DNA from: Jeotgalibacillus sp. ET6
GTDB taxonomy: Bacteria; Bacillota; Bacilli; Bacillales; Jeotgalibacillaceae
Reading direction: 5' to 3'
DNA: 64,000 bases
Assembly (NCBI RefSeq): GCF_029667115.1
Contig: NZ_JARUIU010000001.1
Span: 434,001-498,000 of the forward strand
In this document: piece after piece, positions 30,686 through 38,483 of the stretch
Position numbering within the stretch: position 1 is the first letter of the stretch
Layout of the letters: each line of letters starts with the position of its first letter
Translations under genes and position numbers: made by a program
Notes under the pieces: model-generated
What the model was told of the DNA's origin: nothing
The model's database searches: none
The model's input: the letters and a program-made list of their open reading frames with translations, nothing else

Positions 30686-31483
30686 CTACTCTTCTGCTTG
30701 TAATAAGATTCCTGTCAATGCCTCTTCAATGCGTTCAGCAATCAATGAGTAACCGATATCATTGGGATGAAAATAATCGGTATGCAATAAGTTCTCCTGA
30801 GAAGAGGCAAACAGATCCGAAACTTCCACAAAGGAAGTATTATCCCATTGACCGGCAATCGCTTTAGCTGAGTTGTTCCACTCCTCTACAATCAGTTCCA
30901 TCTCCTGTATATCTGCAGAAAGAACGAAAAAAGGGTTATATATTCCCATGAGAACAATAGAGGCATCAGGATTTACAGATCTTACCTCACTGAATATATT
31001 TGTTAGTCTATCCTCATATTGGACTAGAGCCGCAGAGAAGTCACCATAGGATAAAGAAGGAAAATTAGACCTGAATACCTTCATCACATCGTTTCCCCCA
31101 ATTGTAACGATCACTGAGTCTGCTTCCATAATAGAAGTTCGAATAGGCTCTTCTTCTTTCAACCGTTTTAACAATTGGTCTGACCGATTTCCTCTTTTAC
31201 CAAAATTTATAATTTCAACATCGCTGAATTCATCTTGCATTTCCATGTTTTTTTCCAATATGGGAACGTAGCCGCCAAGACCTGTACTGTCACCAACTCC
31301 TTCGGTGAGGGAGTCCCCGACAGATACTACATTCACCTCTTTAGGAATAAATGACGAATCAGGCAATGGTTTATTTTCCATGGTGAAGTTTCGTTCCGCC
31401 TGTTCAGTTGAATTGCCGCCGATACAGGAGGCCAGGAAAATAGATGACAACGCAACGGCGCCAAACCTGACTGATTTTTTCAT
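30686..31483 (-). CDS. ypmR: SGNH-hydrolase lipoprotein YpmR
   Basis: From ATG 31483 (AGGTGG upstream) the product is 265 residues. The signal peptide ends in a lipobox, IFLASCIGG (Cys near residue 20), so it is probably a lipoprotein. SGNH blocks: VVSVGDSLTEGVGDSTG, VTIGGNDVM and DYFHPNDIGYSLI supply Ser, Asn, Asp and His. It is an esterase or lipase of the GDSL type working outside the membrane. The B. subtilis orthologue sits directly before ypmS. A paralogue in this window is at 6438-7142. Confidence 0.92.
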   Translation of the reverse strand: MKKSVRFGAVALSSIFLASCIGGNSTEQAERNFTMENKPLPDSSFIPKEVNVVSVGDSLTEGVGDSTGLGGYVPILEKNMEMQDEFSDVEIINFGKRGNRSDQLLKRLKEEEPIRTSIMEADSVIVTIGGNDVMKVFRSNFPSLSYGDFSAALVQYEDRLTNIFSEVRSVNPDASIVLMGIYNPFFVLSADIQEMELIVEEWNNSAKAIAGQWDNTSFVEVSDLFASSQENLLHTDYFHPNDIGYSLIAERIEEALTGILLQAEE

Positions 31484-31610
31484 CAAATTTCCCACCTTCT
31501 TTCACTTCCTATACCCTTATTATATCACTTGCAGTCCATGATAAACATGAAAGCGAAGCCCGGGTGCTTTAGCTTAAAAATAAACACTTCAGGGACTAAA
31601 ATAAAGAGAA

Positions 31611-31632
31611 GCCTTCCGCGGAAACGGAAGGC
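31611..31632 (-). terminator. Terminator after the DegV-family gene
   Basis: GCCTTCCG-cggaaa-CGGAAGGC; on the minus strand TTCTCTTTATTTT follows. The gene stops eight bases before it. Confidence 0.75.
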
Positions 31633-31639
31633 GAATCAT

Positions 31640-32482
31640 TTATTCAGCCTGGTACATAAATCCAATTGCGCCTTCACCTGTATGAGTGGAAATTACCGGT
31701 GTCGTTTCTTCAATCGAGACATTCTCAAAATTGCACTCGGTTACGATTTTTTCTTTTAATGATTGGGCAAGCATTAATCCATTGGCATGAACAATCCCCA
31801 CCGCTTTGATTGTTTTGCCTTCAACATCTTTTTTAAATTCATTGACCAGGTATTTGACAACCTGAGAATGGCTTCTGGCTTTGGACACCGGTGTATATTC
31901 TCCATTTGCCAGGGATGCAATCGGCTTAATATTCAACAATGAACCAATCATTGCTCGTCCTTTTCCTATTCTGCCGCCTTTAACCAGATTCTCAAGCGTA
32001 TCAACCACCACAAACAAATGGGTGGAATCTCTAATTTGAGACACTCTGTCCAATATTGCATTTTTTGATGCACCTTCCTGGGCCATTATTGCAGCTTCGA
32101 CCACCTGAAATGAAAGTGCTTTTGAGATAAACCTTGAATCTACTACGGATACATCCGCTTCTGTTAAATCTTTTGCTGTAAGAGCTGATCTTACCGTTCC
32201 GCTCATATTCCCAGTCATATGAATGGAAATAATACTGCTGCCATCCGAACCTAATTCATCATACATTTCTTTAAAAGCGCCAGCGGACGGCTGAGAACTT
32301 TTAGGAAGTTCCTTTGACACTCTCATCTTGTCTAAAAATTCCTGGGGAGTTATTTCTACCCGGTCCACATAAGATCTGCCATCAATTGACAGTGTTAAAG
32401 GAACAATTGTTATATTATACTTTTCTACTATTTCTTCTTTAAGATCAACGGTTGAATCTGTAACAATTTTCACTTTGTTCAT
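31640..32482 (-). CDS. DegV-family fatty-acid-binding protein
   Basis: From ATG 32482 the product is 280 residues; a GTG three codons upstream is less likely. The DegV fold is clear: VKIVTDSTVDLKEEIVEKY, LPKSSQPSAGAFKEMYDEL, SIHMTGNMSGTVRSA, VVDSRFISKALSFQV, DTLENLVKGGRIGKG and the end HTGEGAIGFMYQ. DegV/FakB proteins hold a fatty acid for phosphorylation by FakA before phospholipid synthesis. It faces a hemolysin III/adiponectin-receptor-like gene across a 280-base gap with direct and inverted TCATA repeats. Which FakA partner it uses cannot be seen. Confidence 0.92.
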   Translation of the reverse strand: MNKVKIVTDSTVDLKEEIVEKYNITIVPLTLSIDGRSYVDRVEITPQEFLDKMRVSKELPKSSQPSAGAFKEMYDELGSDGSSIISIHMTGNMSGTVRSALTAKDLTEADVSVVDSRFISKALSFQVVEAAIMAQEGASKNAILDRVSQIRDSTHLFVVVDTLENLVKGGRIGKGRAMIGSLLNIKPIASLANGEYTPVSKARSHSQVVKYLVNEFKKDVEGKTIKAVGIVHANGLMLAQSLKEKIVTECNFENVSIEETTPVISTHTGEGAIGFMYQAE

Positions 32483-32572
32483 TTTATACACATCCTATTC
32501 ATCCATTTCCTGTTCCCCATTATACAATAACTTAAAGGACAATTTACAGGAAGAACAGTTATGAGTAAAAAA

Positions 32573-32604
32573 GTTATGACAAGTGTCATATAAGGATCAT
32601 ATAA
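32573..32604. promoter_or_regulatory. TATGACA/TGTCATA repeats between degV-type and hemolysin III genes
   Basis: TATGACA-ag-TGTCATA (32575-32590) is a perfect inverted repeat. TCATATAA occurs at 32586 and again at 32597, eleven bases on, about one helical turn. This resembles arrays bound by dimeric regulators such as two-component response regulators. It lies 50 bases upstream of the degV-type -10 (TATAAT at 32519-32524, minus strand). Confidence 0.4.
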
Positions 32605-32763
32605 CCGAACAGCCCCACCGGCTAAAGAAGCTTCCCGGTCATAATGAAAGCGTTTCACCAAAAGGGTGTGATCTTATTAAATTGCATAAAGCTATTTGAC
32701 CCGATAAAATTAAGAGTAACTTGAATCATAAATTTGCAAGATTGAGACCAGGGAGCTGAATAT

Positions 32764-33399
32764 ATGGATACGTTTGACTATAAAGACTCGAAAGAAGAAC
32801 TGGCTAATGCAATAACACATGGAATCGGGCTGCTGCTGAGTATTCCCGCTCTCGTTTTTTTAATTCTGTTTGCTGTAGAAAAAGGAACGGCATGGCATAT
32901 TGTCAGCTTTTCCATATTTGGCGCTTCAATGATTATCCTTTTCCTGTTTTCAACGTTGCTGCATAGTGTAAAAGAGGGAAAACTAAAAAAACTTTTCGCT
33001 ATTCTGGATCATTCAGCAGTGTATCTCCTGATTGCTGGAACTTATACACCATTTATGCTTGTGTCTTTAAGAGATCCTCTCGGCTGGACAATATTTGGAA
33101 TCGTGTGGGGTCTGGCCGCAGCAGGTATTGTATTCAAATGTTATTTTGTAGACAGATATCAGATCATTGCCACATTATTTTATATTCTAATGGGCTGGCT
33201 GATTATGATTGCCATCGTTCCACTGTACCATCAGCTGACATTCTCAGGCTTTGCCCTGTTATTTGCGGGCGGACTGTTTTATTCGATCGGAGCCATCTTT
33301 TATATATGGAGAAAGCTTCCTTACAACCACGCCATCTGGCATTTGTTTGTTATTGCGGGAAGCGCATTTATGTATTTTTGTGTGATTTTATACGTATAA
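32764..33399 (+). CDS. yplQ: Hemolysin III / PAQR family membrane protein
   Basis: The 211-residue protein has seven membrane spans and the family's zinc-site text: ELANAITHGIGLLLSI (His), LFSTLLHSV, FAILDHSAVYLLIAGTYTPF, and NHAIWHLFVIAGS near the C-terminus with two His. The Ser-His-Asp-His pattern is shared with adiponectin-receptor-type hydrolases that act on membrane lipids. In bacteria the name hemolysin III is historical. B. subtilis YplQ occupies the same place. The ribosome site is GGGAG. A terminator that also serves dfrA follows directly. Confidence 0.92.
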   Translation: MDTFDYKDSKEELANAITHGIGLLLSIPALVFLILFAVEKGTAWHIVSFSIFGASMIILFLFSTLLHSVKEGKLKKLFAILDHSAVYLLIAGTYTPFMLVSLRDPLGWTIFGIVWGLAAAGIVFKCYFVDRYQIIATLFYILMGWLIMIAIVPLYHQLTFSGFALLFAGGLFYSIGAIFYIWRKLPYNHAIWHLFVIAGSAFMYFCVILYV

Positions 33400-33430
33400 A
33401 AACAGCTGAAAAATCTTCAGCTGTTTTTTT
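33398..33430. terminator. Bidirectional terminator between hemolysin III and dfrA genes
   Basis: AAAACAGCTGAA-aaatc-TTCAGCTGTTTT with further T. It overlaps the dfrA stop codon (TGA within AACAGCTGA on the minus strand), so both convergent genes end in it. Confidence 0.9.
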
Positions 33431-33917
33431 TATGAATGCGGTCATAAATTTTAAACGTATAATCATAGGGATTTTTTTCGTCCTTTACTCCAGGCACCGA
33501 GGAAACTTCTTCCCACTCGTTTGACGAATAGTCCGGAAACGTGGTATCCCCTTCTGTTTCAAGATCAATAACTGTAATATATAATCTGTCGGCAAAATCA
33601 ATTGTGCTTTTATAAACAAAGCCCCCTCCGATTATAAAGGTTTCTTCCTCTGTTTTGCGGAGCAGGTCCAGTCCTTCTTCAATGGAATGAACCGTAATGG
33701 CTCCTTCATGTGACCACTCTTTATTTCCCGTAATAACAATATTCGTTCTGTTTTTTAAAGGTCCATTCATGGATTCAAATGTTTTTCTGCCCATTAACAG
33801 CGTTTTGCCTGTCGTCTGTTTTTTAAAGTAAGCCAGGTCATTAGGGAGATGCCAGGGCATGTCCATTTCGTGACCGATTATCCGGTTGTTTGCATGTGCT
33901 GCGATGATAGAAATCAT
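33417..33917 (-). CDS. dfrA: Dihydrofolate reductase
   Basis: The 166-residue protein has ISIIAAHANNRIIGHEMDMPWHLPNDLAYFK, of which IGHEMDMPWHLP carries the substrate loop and Asp27-equivalent region (LPNDLAYFK), then LLMGRKTFESM for NADPH, TNIVITGN and FIIGGGFVYKS. It reduces dihydrofolate to tetrahydrofolate. It is 14 bases downstream of thyA, whose reaction produces dihydrofolate, so the two form the usual folate unit. Length is normal (B. subtilis 168). Confidence 0.96.
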   Translation of the reverse strand: MISIIAAHANNRIIGHEMDMPWHLPNDLAYFKKQTTGKTLLMGRKTFESMNGPLKNRTNIVITGNKEWSHEGAITVHSIEEGLDLLRKTEEETFIIGGGFVYKSTIDFADRLYITVIDLETEGDTTFPDYSSNEWEEVSSVPGVKDEKNPYDYTFKIYDRIHKKNS

Positions 33918-33931
33918 TCGGCGTCTCTCCT

Positions 33932-34873
33932 TTATACTGCCACTGGAGCTTTAATGGCGGGGTGCGGCTCGTACCCCTTTAATTTAATGTCATCCGGCTC
34001 CAGTGAAAATAGATTCTTATTCAGGTCAAATTCAAGCTGCGGGAGATCCTTGGGATTTCTGCTTAACTGTTCTTTTACCTGTGAGATGTGATTAGAGTAA
34101 ATATGGGCATCCCCAATTGTGTGAACAAATGTACCAGGCTCCAAACCGCATTCATTTGCAATAAGACACGTCAATAAAGAATAGCTTGCAACATTAAAGG
34201 GGATCCCTAAAAATAAATCACCGCTTCGCTGATAAAGCTGGCATGACAGCTTCCCTTCTGCTACATAAAACTGAAAAAGAGTGTGGCATGGCGGAAGCGC
34301 CATCGCAGGAACATCTTCAGGATTCCAGGCAGTCACGATATGCCTTCTTGAATCCGGATTATGTTTAATCGAGTGGATGACTTCCTTTATTTGATCGATT
34401 GTTTCACCTGTTGACTTTTTCCATTCTCTCCACTGCTTACCATAGACACTGCCAAGATCCCCGTATTTTTCAGCGAAGTCATCATCCTCCAAAATAGCGT
34501 TCGTAAAGAACTTCATTTGTTCTTCATACACGGGTTTAAATGACTCATCCTGATGAATCCGCAAACCAAAATTCGTCATATCAGGTCCCCGGTATTCACT
34601 GCTCTCCACCCATTTTTTAAATGCCCATTCATCCCAAATATGATTATTATGCTTTAGAAGATAACGAATATTTGTGTCCCCTTTTAAAAACCAAAGAAGC
34701 TCACTTTTAATTAAACCAAATGGGACCTTTTTTGTGGTGACCATCGGGAAGCCTTCAGACAGGTCAAACTTCATCTGATGACCAAATGAACTGATGGTGC
34801 CTGTGCCTGTTCGATCATCCTTTACTGTCCCGTTTTCTAAAACATTATGTAATAAATCTAAATATTGACGCAT
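33932..34873 (-). CDS. thyA: Thymidylate synthase (long, Lactobacillus casei type)
   Basis: From ATG 34873, which follows TCAGGAGG, the product is 313 residues; 20 further in-frame codons upstream are not likely translated. It has [15 protein letters not shown], the active site [34 protein letters not shown] and [11 protein letters not shown]-type [10 protein letters not shown]. The length and the insertion around residues 85-135 ([18 protein letters not shown] and on) match the L. casei enzyme (316 residues), not the 264-residue E. coli form. It methylates dUMP with methylene-THF. Confidence 0.96.
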   Translation of the reverse strand: MRQYLDLLHNVLENGTVKDDRTGTGTISSFGHQMKFDLSEGFPMVTTKKVPFGLIKSELLWFLKGDTNIRYLLKHNNHIWDEWAFKKWVESSEYRGPDMTNFGLRIHQDESFKPVYEEQMKFFTNAILEDDDFAEKYGDLGSVYGKQWREWKKSTGETIDQIKEVIHSIKHNPDSRRHIVTAWNPEDVPAMALPPCHTLFQFYVAEGKLSCQLYQRSGDLFLGIPFNVASYSLLTCLIANECGLEPGTFVHTIGDAHIYSNHISQVKEQLSRNPKDLPQLEFDLNKNLFSLEPDDIKLKGYEPHPAIKAPVAV

Positions 34874-34971
34874 TTGAAGACCTCCTGACATTCTTATCAA
34901 CGTAAGTATAAAGAAAAAATAAACAGATATCAAAGCAGAAATTGCAACTGTGTACTTTTATAAAAGGAAAA

Positions 34972-35004
34972 GCCCGAACGAAATCAATCGATTTACGTTC
35001 GGGC
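34972..35004 (-). terminator. Terminator after ypjP
   Basis: GCCCGAACG-15 bases-CGTTCGGGC; on the minus strand TTTTCC follows. It lies 17 bases beyond the ypjP stop. Confidence 0.85.
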
Positions 35005-35021
35005 AGCCTATTGGGCAAGCT

Positions 35022-35615
35022 TTAGTGCAATAGTTTTGATCCAAATTTGGGCGGAGTATCTTTTCCCCAATAAATAGATGAAAGCATGTTATGAGATTCA
35101 AAATGATCTTTCTGGGTATGATAATGGAAATTAAACGTAAATCCTTCTAGAGGAGGCTGATCTCTTCTAACATGAAAGCATAAAACATCTTCCCTTGTTT
35201 GTTCATCCATTATATGGAAAATCCGCTCACCATCCCCTTTTCCTATAGCGGGGGAAATAATTAAATGATGATATTCTGATGGTGTATATTCATGAACTAA
35301 AGAAGAAATCACTTTTTCCATTTCAGGAAGCACCTGGCTCTGAAATTCTCTCTCAATCCTTGGCATAACGCGTTGACCTAATTTTTCACTTGTTATTTTT
35401 TGAGCATCATCCATTAAATTTTCAATGAGTTCTTCTTTTGAGGAAACCGTAATAACGGTTTCTGCAACAACCGTGTCAGATTCCATAGAAGAAAATGTTT
35501 TTGGGGACTGGCTGTCATTTTTAGGCTGGTCAGCAAGCAGATCCTGTGGCGTGACCATGCCAAAAGTAAGAATTGAAATAAGTACAACGAGTGATTTTTT
35601 TAACCAGTTCGGCAT
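35022..35615 (-). CDS. ypjP: YpjP family exported protein
   Basis: The likely start is ATG 35615 (AAGGGA ten bases upstream), giving 197 residues; the frame runs 26 codons higher but that part does not look like a YpjP start. It begins MPNWLKKSLVVLISILTFG, a signal sequence, and continues with KEELIENLMDDAQKITSEKLG, PSEYHHLIISPAIGKGDGE and FTFNFHYHTQKDHFESH. This matches B. subtilis YpjP (about 200 residues), which follows thyB. Function unknown; it is probably exported or membrane-attached. Confidence 0.85.
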   Translation of the reverse strand: MPNWLKKSLVVLISILTFGMVTPQDLLADQPKNDSQSPKTFSSMESDTVVAETVITVSSKEELIENLMDDAQKITSEKLGQRVMPRIEREFQSQVLPEMEKVISSLVHEYTPSEYHHLIISPAIGKGDGERIFHIMDEQTREDVLCFHVRRDQPPLEGFTFNFHYHTQKDHFESHNMLSSIYWGKDTPPKFGSKLLH

Positions 35616-35751
35616 TATTAGCAAATCCCTTCTTGTCTCTTTACTCATAAATACATTATACTTGATTACGAAGAGATCCGCTAAAGGTTTCATTAATTCT
35701 TAATTTTCGTTATGAAATTGACTTATTGCTAAATGGTAGGGAGGGAACACC

Positions 35752-35826
35752 ATGGAAAGTATATTGATTGGCACTGGGTTCTTGTTAATGCTTGCATATT
35801 TTGTTTATTTGCAATTTGCTGAGTAA
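35752..35826 (+). CDS. 24-residue single-span membrane peptide
   Basis: The ORF starts at ATG 35752, ten bases past GGAGGG, and ends at TAA 35824-35826. The product begins MESILIGTGFLLMLAYFVY and ends LQFAE: one membrane helix of about 18 residues with an acidic residue at each end. It is followed by a strong plus-strand terminator at 35867-35906, and it stands between two minus-strand genes, so it forms its own transcription unit. Small membrane peptides of this kind occur in Bacillus, several of them in sporulation. No homologue comes to mind. Confidence 0.65.
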   Translation: MESILIGTGFLLMLAYFVYLQFAE

Positions 35827-35866
35827 CGTTTAAATAACCCAATCAATTCAACATTATAGCGTGTTT

Positions 35867-35906
35867 AAGACCATTTGAGCATTTCGCGTGCCCAAATGGT
35901 CTTTTT
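35867..35906. terminator. Terminator between the 24-residue ORF and ypiP
   Basis: AAGACCATTTG-15 bases-CAAATGGTCTT then TTT. It suits both strands and convergent neighbours. Confidence 0.85.
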
Positions 35907-35924
35907 ACTGCATTATGTTTGCTG

Positions 35925-36701
35925 TTATTCTACATTTATAATTCCGTACTGCTGTTTAGATGAGGGTCTTACGTCAACCTTAAAGCCAAACGTCTCAAAT
36001 CGCGGTGATGAATAATGGTCTTTAAACACGACTCTTTTTTTTGCTGCTCTTTTCGCTACTTCAATAGACTCGAGTAACGATTCCTCATCATATTCTGCAT
36101 ATCGCCTTAATGGTTCTATTCCGGATGACTCTGAAATGGAGGATGAGAACATAGGATCAAAATAAATCACATCCACTGACCGGTCTTTAAGCGTTTTTAA
36201 ATAACTTAGATGATCAGCAATATGCACATTAATTCTTTTCATAGATTTTTCAAGCTGAGGATTCGGTGTATGCCAATGTGTGAGACCTTGCCGCACCAGA
36301 TAACCTATCATTGGATTTTTTTCAATTCCGGTAACACTGCCTTCCTCTCCGGTAATGTAGGATGCCACTATAGAGTCCGCTCCAAGACCAAGTGTACAGT
36401 CTAAAAATGAATTTCCTTTTTGCAGTCCGGCAGCATTGATGAACGGATCGTTTTCACCGTTCATCAATCGCTTTAAACGAAAAGCGCTTGAATTTGGATG
36501 AAAGAAAAATGGTTCATTTCCCTGTTCGTAATACTCGTATCTGCTGCTCCCGATCACAAGTACCGGTTTGCCATAGGTCTCAATTAAAAAAGATATTGAT
36601 TTTTTATTTCGTTCTTTGTACTCCGCGCCCAGCTCTTTTGCTGCTTCCTCAGCCATTTTAATTTGGCTTTGACCTGCTTTTCCTGCAGCAGTGACAATCA
36701 T
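35925..36701 (-). CDS. ypiP: SAM-dependent methyltransferase, RsmJ-like (YpiP)
   Basis: From ATG 36701 (GAAGGTG upstream) the product is 258 residues; nine extra codons upstream are possible. It has the SAM loop FLDCTLGLGADSIVASYI (about residue 105-120), acidic GIEKNPMI after the second strand, and VDVIYFDPMF, a D-P-M/P-F catalytic motif of N-methyltransferases acting on guanine or adenine. This resembles RsmJ (16S rRNA m2G1516) and the B. subtilis protein YpiP. The RNA target is inferred. It lies downstream of brxA, separated by a terminator. Confidence 0.85.
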   Translation of the reverse strand: MIVTAAGKAGQSQIKMAEEAAKELGAEYKERNKKSISFLIETYGKPVLVIGSSRYEYYEQGNEPFFFHPNSSAFRLKRLMNGENDPFINAAGLQKGNSFLDCTLGLGADSIVASYITGEEGSVTGIEKNPMIGYLVRQGLTHWHTPNPQLEKSMKRINVHIADHLSYLKTLKDRSVDVIYFDPMFSSSISESSGIEPLRRYAEYDEESLLESIEVAKRAAKKRVVFKDHYSSPRFETFGFKVDVRPSSKQQYGIINVE

Positions 36702-36728
36702 TTTGTGCACACCTTCTTCTATCTGCAT

Positions 36729-36758
36729 AAAAAAGGCACCTTATAAGGCACCTTTTTT
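36729..36758 (-). terminator. Terminator after brxA
   Basis: AAAAAAGG pairs with CCTTTTTT, and the inside CCTTATAAGG is itself palindromic; the opposing CA/TG dinucleotides make an internal loop. On the minus strand it is followed by TTTTTT. Confidence 0.65.
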
Positions 36759-36831
36759 ACATCTATTTTCATTTAGAGAAAACTATAAAACATGGACAGC
36801 TTTCTATACCTGCTGCAAAATTGATGCAGAC

Positions 36832-37266
36832 TCAGCAATGAAGGTCCATTGCGCCTTTTAAATTCGATACGATATCTTCCACTGCGTGATCTTCAATTTC
36901 TTCTCTTGGAATAAAATGCACCACTTTTTGATCTTTAAGCAGTGCGATTGATGGAGAAGAAGCCTCGAAATCAGTCATGTAGCTCCGCATCTTTTGAGTC
37001 GCTTCTTTATCCTGGCCGGCAAAAACCGTAACCAGATGATCAGGCTCCTTTTCATGGGTGATGAGCGCCTGAGTAACAGCAGGTCTCGCAAGACCGGCTG
37101 CACATCCGCATACAGAGTTAATCACGACAAGAGATGTTCCTGAGACGTCCTGCATGAAAGACTGGACTTCTTCTTCATTTGTAAGCTCTTTAAAGCCCGC
37201 CTGAGTCAATTCCTGGCGCATAGGCTTTACCAGCTGTTTCATATATTCTTCGTAAGCCATAGACAT
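36832..37266 (-). CDS. brxA: Bacilliredoxin BrxA (YphP)
   Basis: The 144-residue protein has a thioredoxin-like fold with the bacilliredoxin active site CGC in VVINSVCGCAAGLARPAV (about residue 53-55). It begins SMAYEEYMKQLVKPMRQELT. The CGC form defines the YphP/YqiW group. It removes bacillithiol from mixed disulfides on proteins after oxidative stress, the attacking Cys being the first one. The ATG at 37266 follows GGAGGAA. It is 13 bases downstream of ypgR, so the two are co-transcribed. Confidence 0.95.
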   Translation of the reverse strand: MSMAYEEYMKQLVKPMRQELTQAGFKELTNEEEVQSFMQDVSGTSLVVINSVCGCAAGLARPAVTQALITHEKEPDHLVTVFAGQDKEATQKMRSYMTDFEASSPSIALLKDQKVVHFIPREEIEDHAVEDIVSNLKGAMDLHC

Positions 37267-37279
37267 GTGATAATTCCTC

Positions 37280-38413
37280 CTATAATCCTTGTTGTCTTGC
37301 AGCTGTCATTTGCTTCCAGACAGATCCCTTTGCTTCTTCTCCACCTTCGATCCGTTCAATCGCCATGAGTACTTGAAGTTTCACTTCAAATTCAGGATCA
37401 TCCTTTGCTTCTTTTAGCGCAGGGAGTGAATTCATTGTTCCGGCTTCATATAAAAACATGGCAGCTCTCCAGCGTACAAGCTTGTTTTTATCCCTCAGCG
37501 CTTCCATCATTGCTTCTTCAGCTGCAGGAAAGCCAAGATCCGATAAACAGTCACCGGCAGTTCTTCTTACTGTAACAGTCCGATCTGATAATGCTTTATA
37601 AAGTGAAGGAAGGACACGTTCGTCTTCAATCATTCCCAAATAAACAACTGCCAGCCTTCTTACAGAAGGCTTCTCATCATCAAGCGCCGTGTTAAGAAGC
37701 GGCAGGTCGTCAAGAGTCGGCTCTGGCATCTGCTCAAGAAGCTGGTACCTTTCCTGCCAAGTGTCTGCAGCAAGGTACATGTCAACCGTTACAGGCTTTA
37801 ACTCTCTTTTAGCTCTCTCTTCCCTGATATCCGCTTCTTTTGCAGCCGTTACGATTCCCTGCACTCTGCTTGAAGGATAAGAGGCTAATAATTCGTCCAT
37901 TATGTCTTTTGCAATCTGATCAAAATCTCCGTATCTTACACCGTAATCCTTCCATTTTCTGAGAAGGACCACGTTGTCCCCATCTAGCTGAGCATCTGCC
38001 ATAGCTGTTGTAAAATAGTCCGGCATTGCATACCTTTTTTCTTCATTGCCATCCGTTAGCTTAATTTGAATAGGGATTCCTTTGAACTGCAATACCTGAA
38101 CCTGCACTTCTCCAAAATGCTCATTGACTTTTGTCTCATTTTCCTGTTCCTCACGTACTTCACCAAAAACTTCACGTACTTTCGGGAGAATTTCCTGCCA
38201 GTCCATTTTCGGGTGGCGTTCTACCGCAAGAAAATCAGCTACATGATAAATTCCTTTCACCCCATCAATCAACAGCAGGTTTTTAATTTTTTCAGGAGCA
38301 CTTTCTGCTTCGTCTTTCTTGTAATTATTGCTTTTTCCTCCAGCCAATGCCTCATCTACAATAACTTTCATTGTATTTGGACTGGGAGTAGGCTCTATTG
38401 AAACGATTTTCAT
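37280..38413 (-). CDS. ypgR: YpgR/CvfC-like protein: Nfu N-domain plus HEAT repeats
   Basis: From ATG 38413 (AAGGAGCGG upstream) the product is 377 residues. The N-terminal 90 residues are an Nfu-scaffold N-domain (MKIVSIEPTPSPNTMKVIVD and LLLIDGVKGIYHVADFLAV). Residues 230-375 are HEAT-like repeats with DEKPSVRRLAVVYLGMI, DRTVTVRRTAGDCLSDLG, DKNKLVRWRAAMFLYEAG and DPEFEVKLQVLMAIERI. This is the conserved virulence factor C family of Staphylococcus. Function is unclear; HEAT repeats suggest protein binding. It precedes brxA as in B. subtilis. Confidence 0.9.
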   Translation of the reverse strand: MKIVSIEPTPSPNTMKVIVDEALAGGKSNNYKKDEAESAPEKIKNLLLIDGVKGIYHVADFLAVERHPKMDWQEILPKVREVFGEVREEQENETKVNEHFGEVQVQVLQFKGIPIQIKLTDGNEEKRYAMPDYFTTAMADAQLDGDNVVLLRKWKDYGVRYGDFDQIAKDIMDELLASYPSSRVQGIVTAAKEADIREERAKRELKPVTVDMYLAADTWQERYQLLEQMPEPTLDDLPLLNTALDDEKPSVRRLAVVYLGMIEDERVLPSLYKALSDRTVTVRRTAGDCLSDLGFPAAEEAMMEALRDKNKLVRWRAAMFLYEAGTMNSLPALKEAKDDPEFEVKLQVLMAIERIEGGEEAKGSVWKQMTAARQQGL

Positions 38414-38483
38414 ACAACCGCTCCTTCCATAAGTCTTTTTTGATAGTGTAACATACTCATTTCTTTCTTTCGAAAAGATCGCC

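Noticed and set aside
32645-32659. CcpA cre site before the hemolysin III gene (TGAAAGCGTTTCA)
   Set aside because: It is one base shorter than a cre palindrome and the conserved right half does not align.
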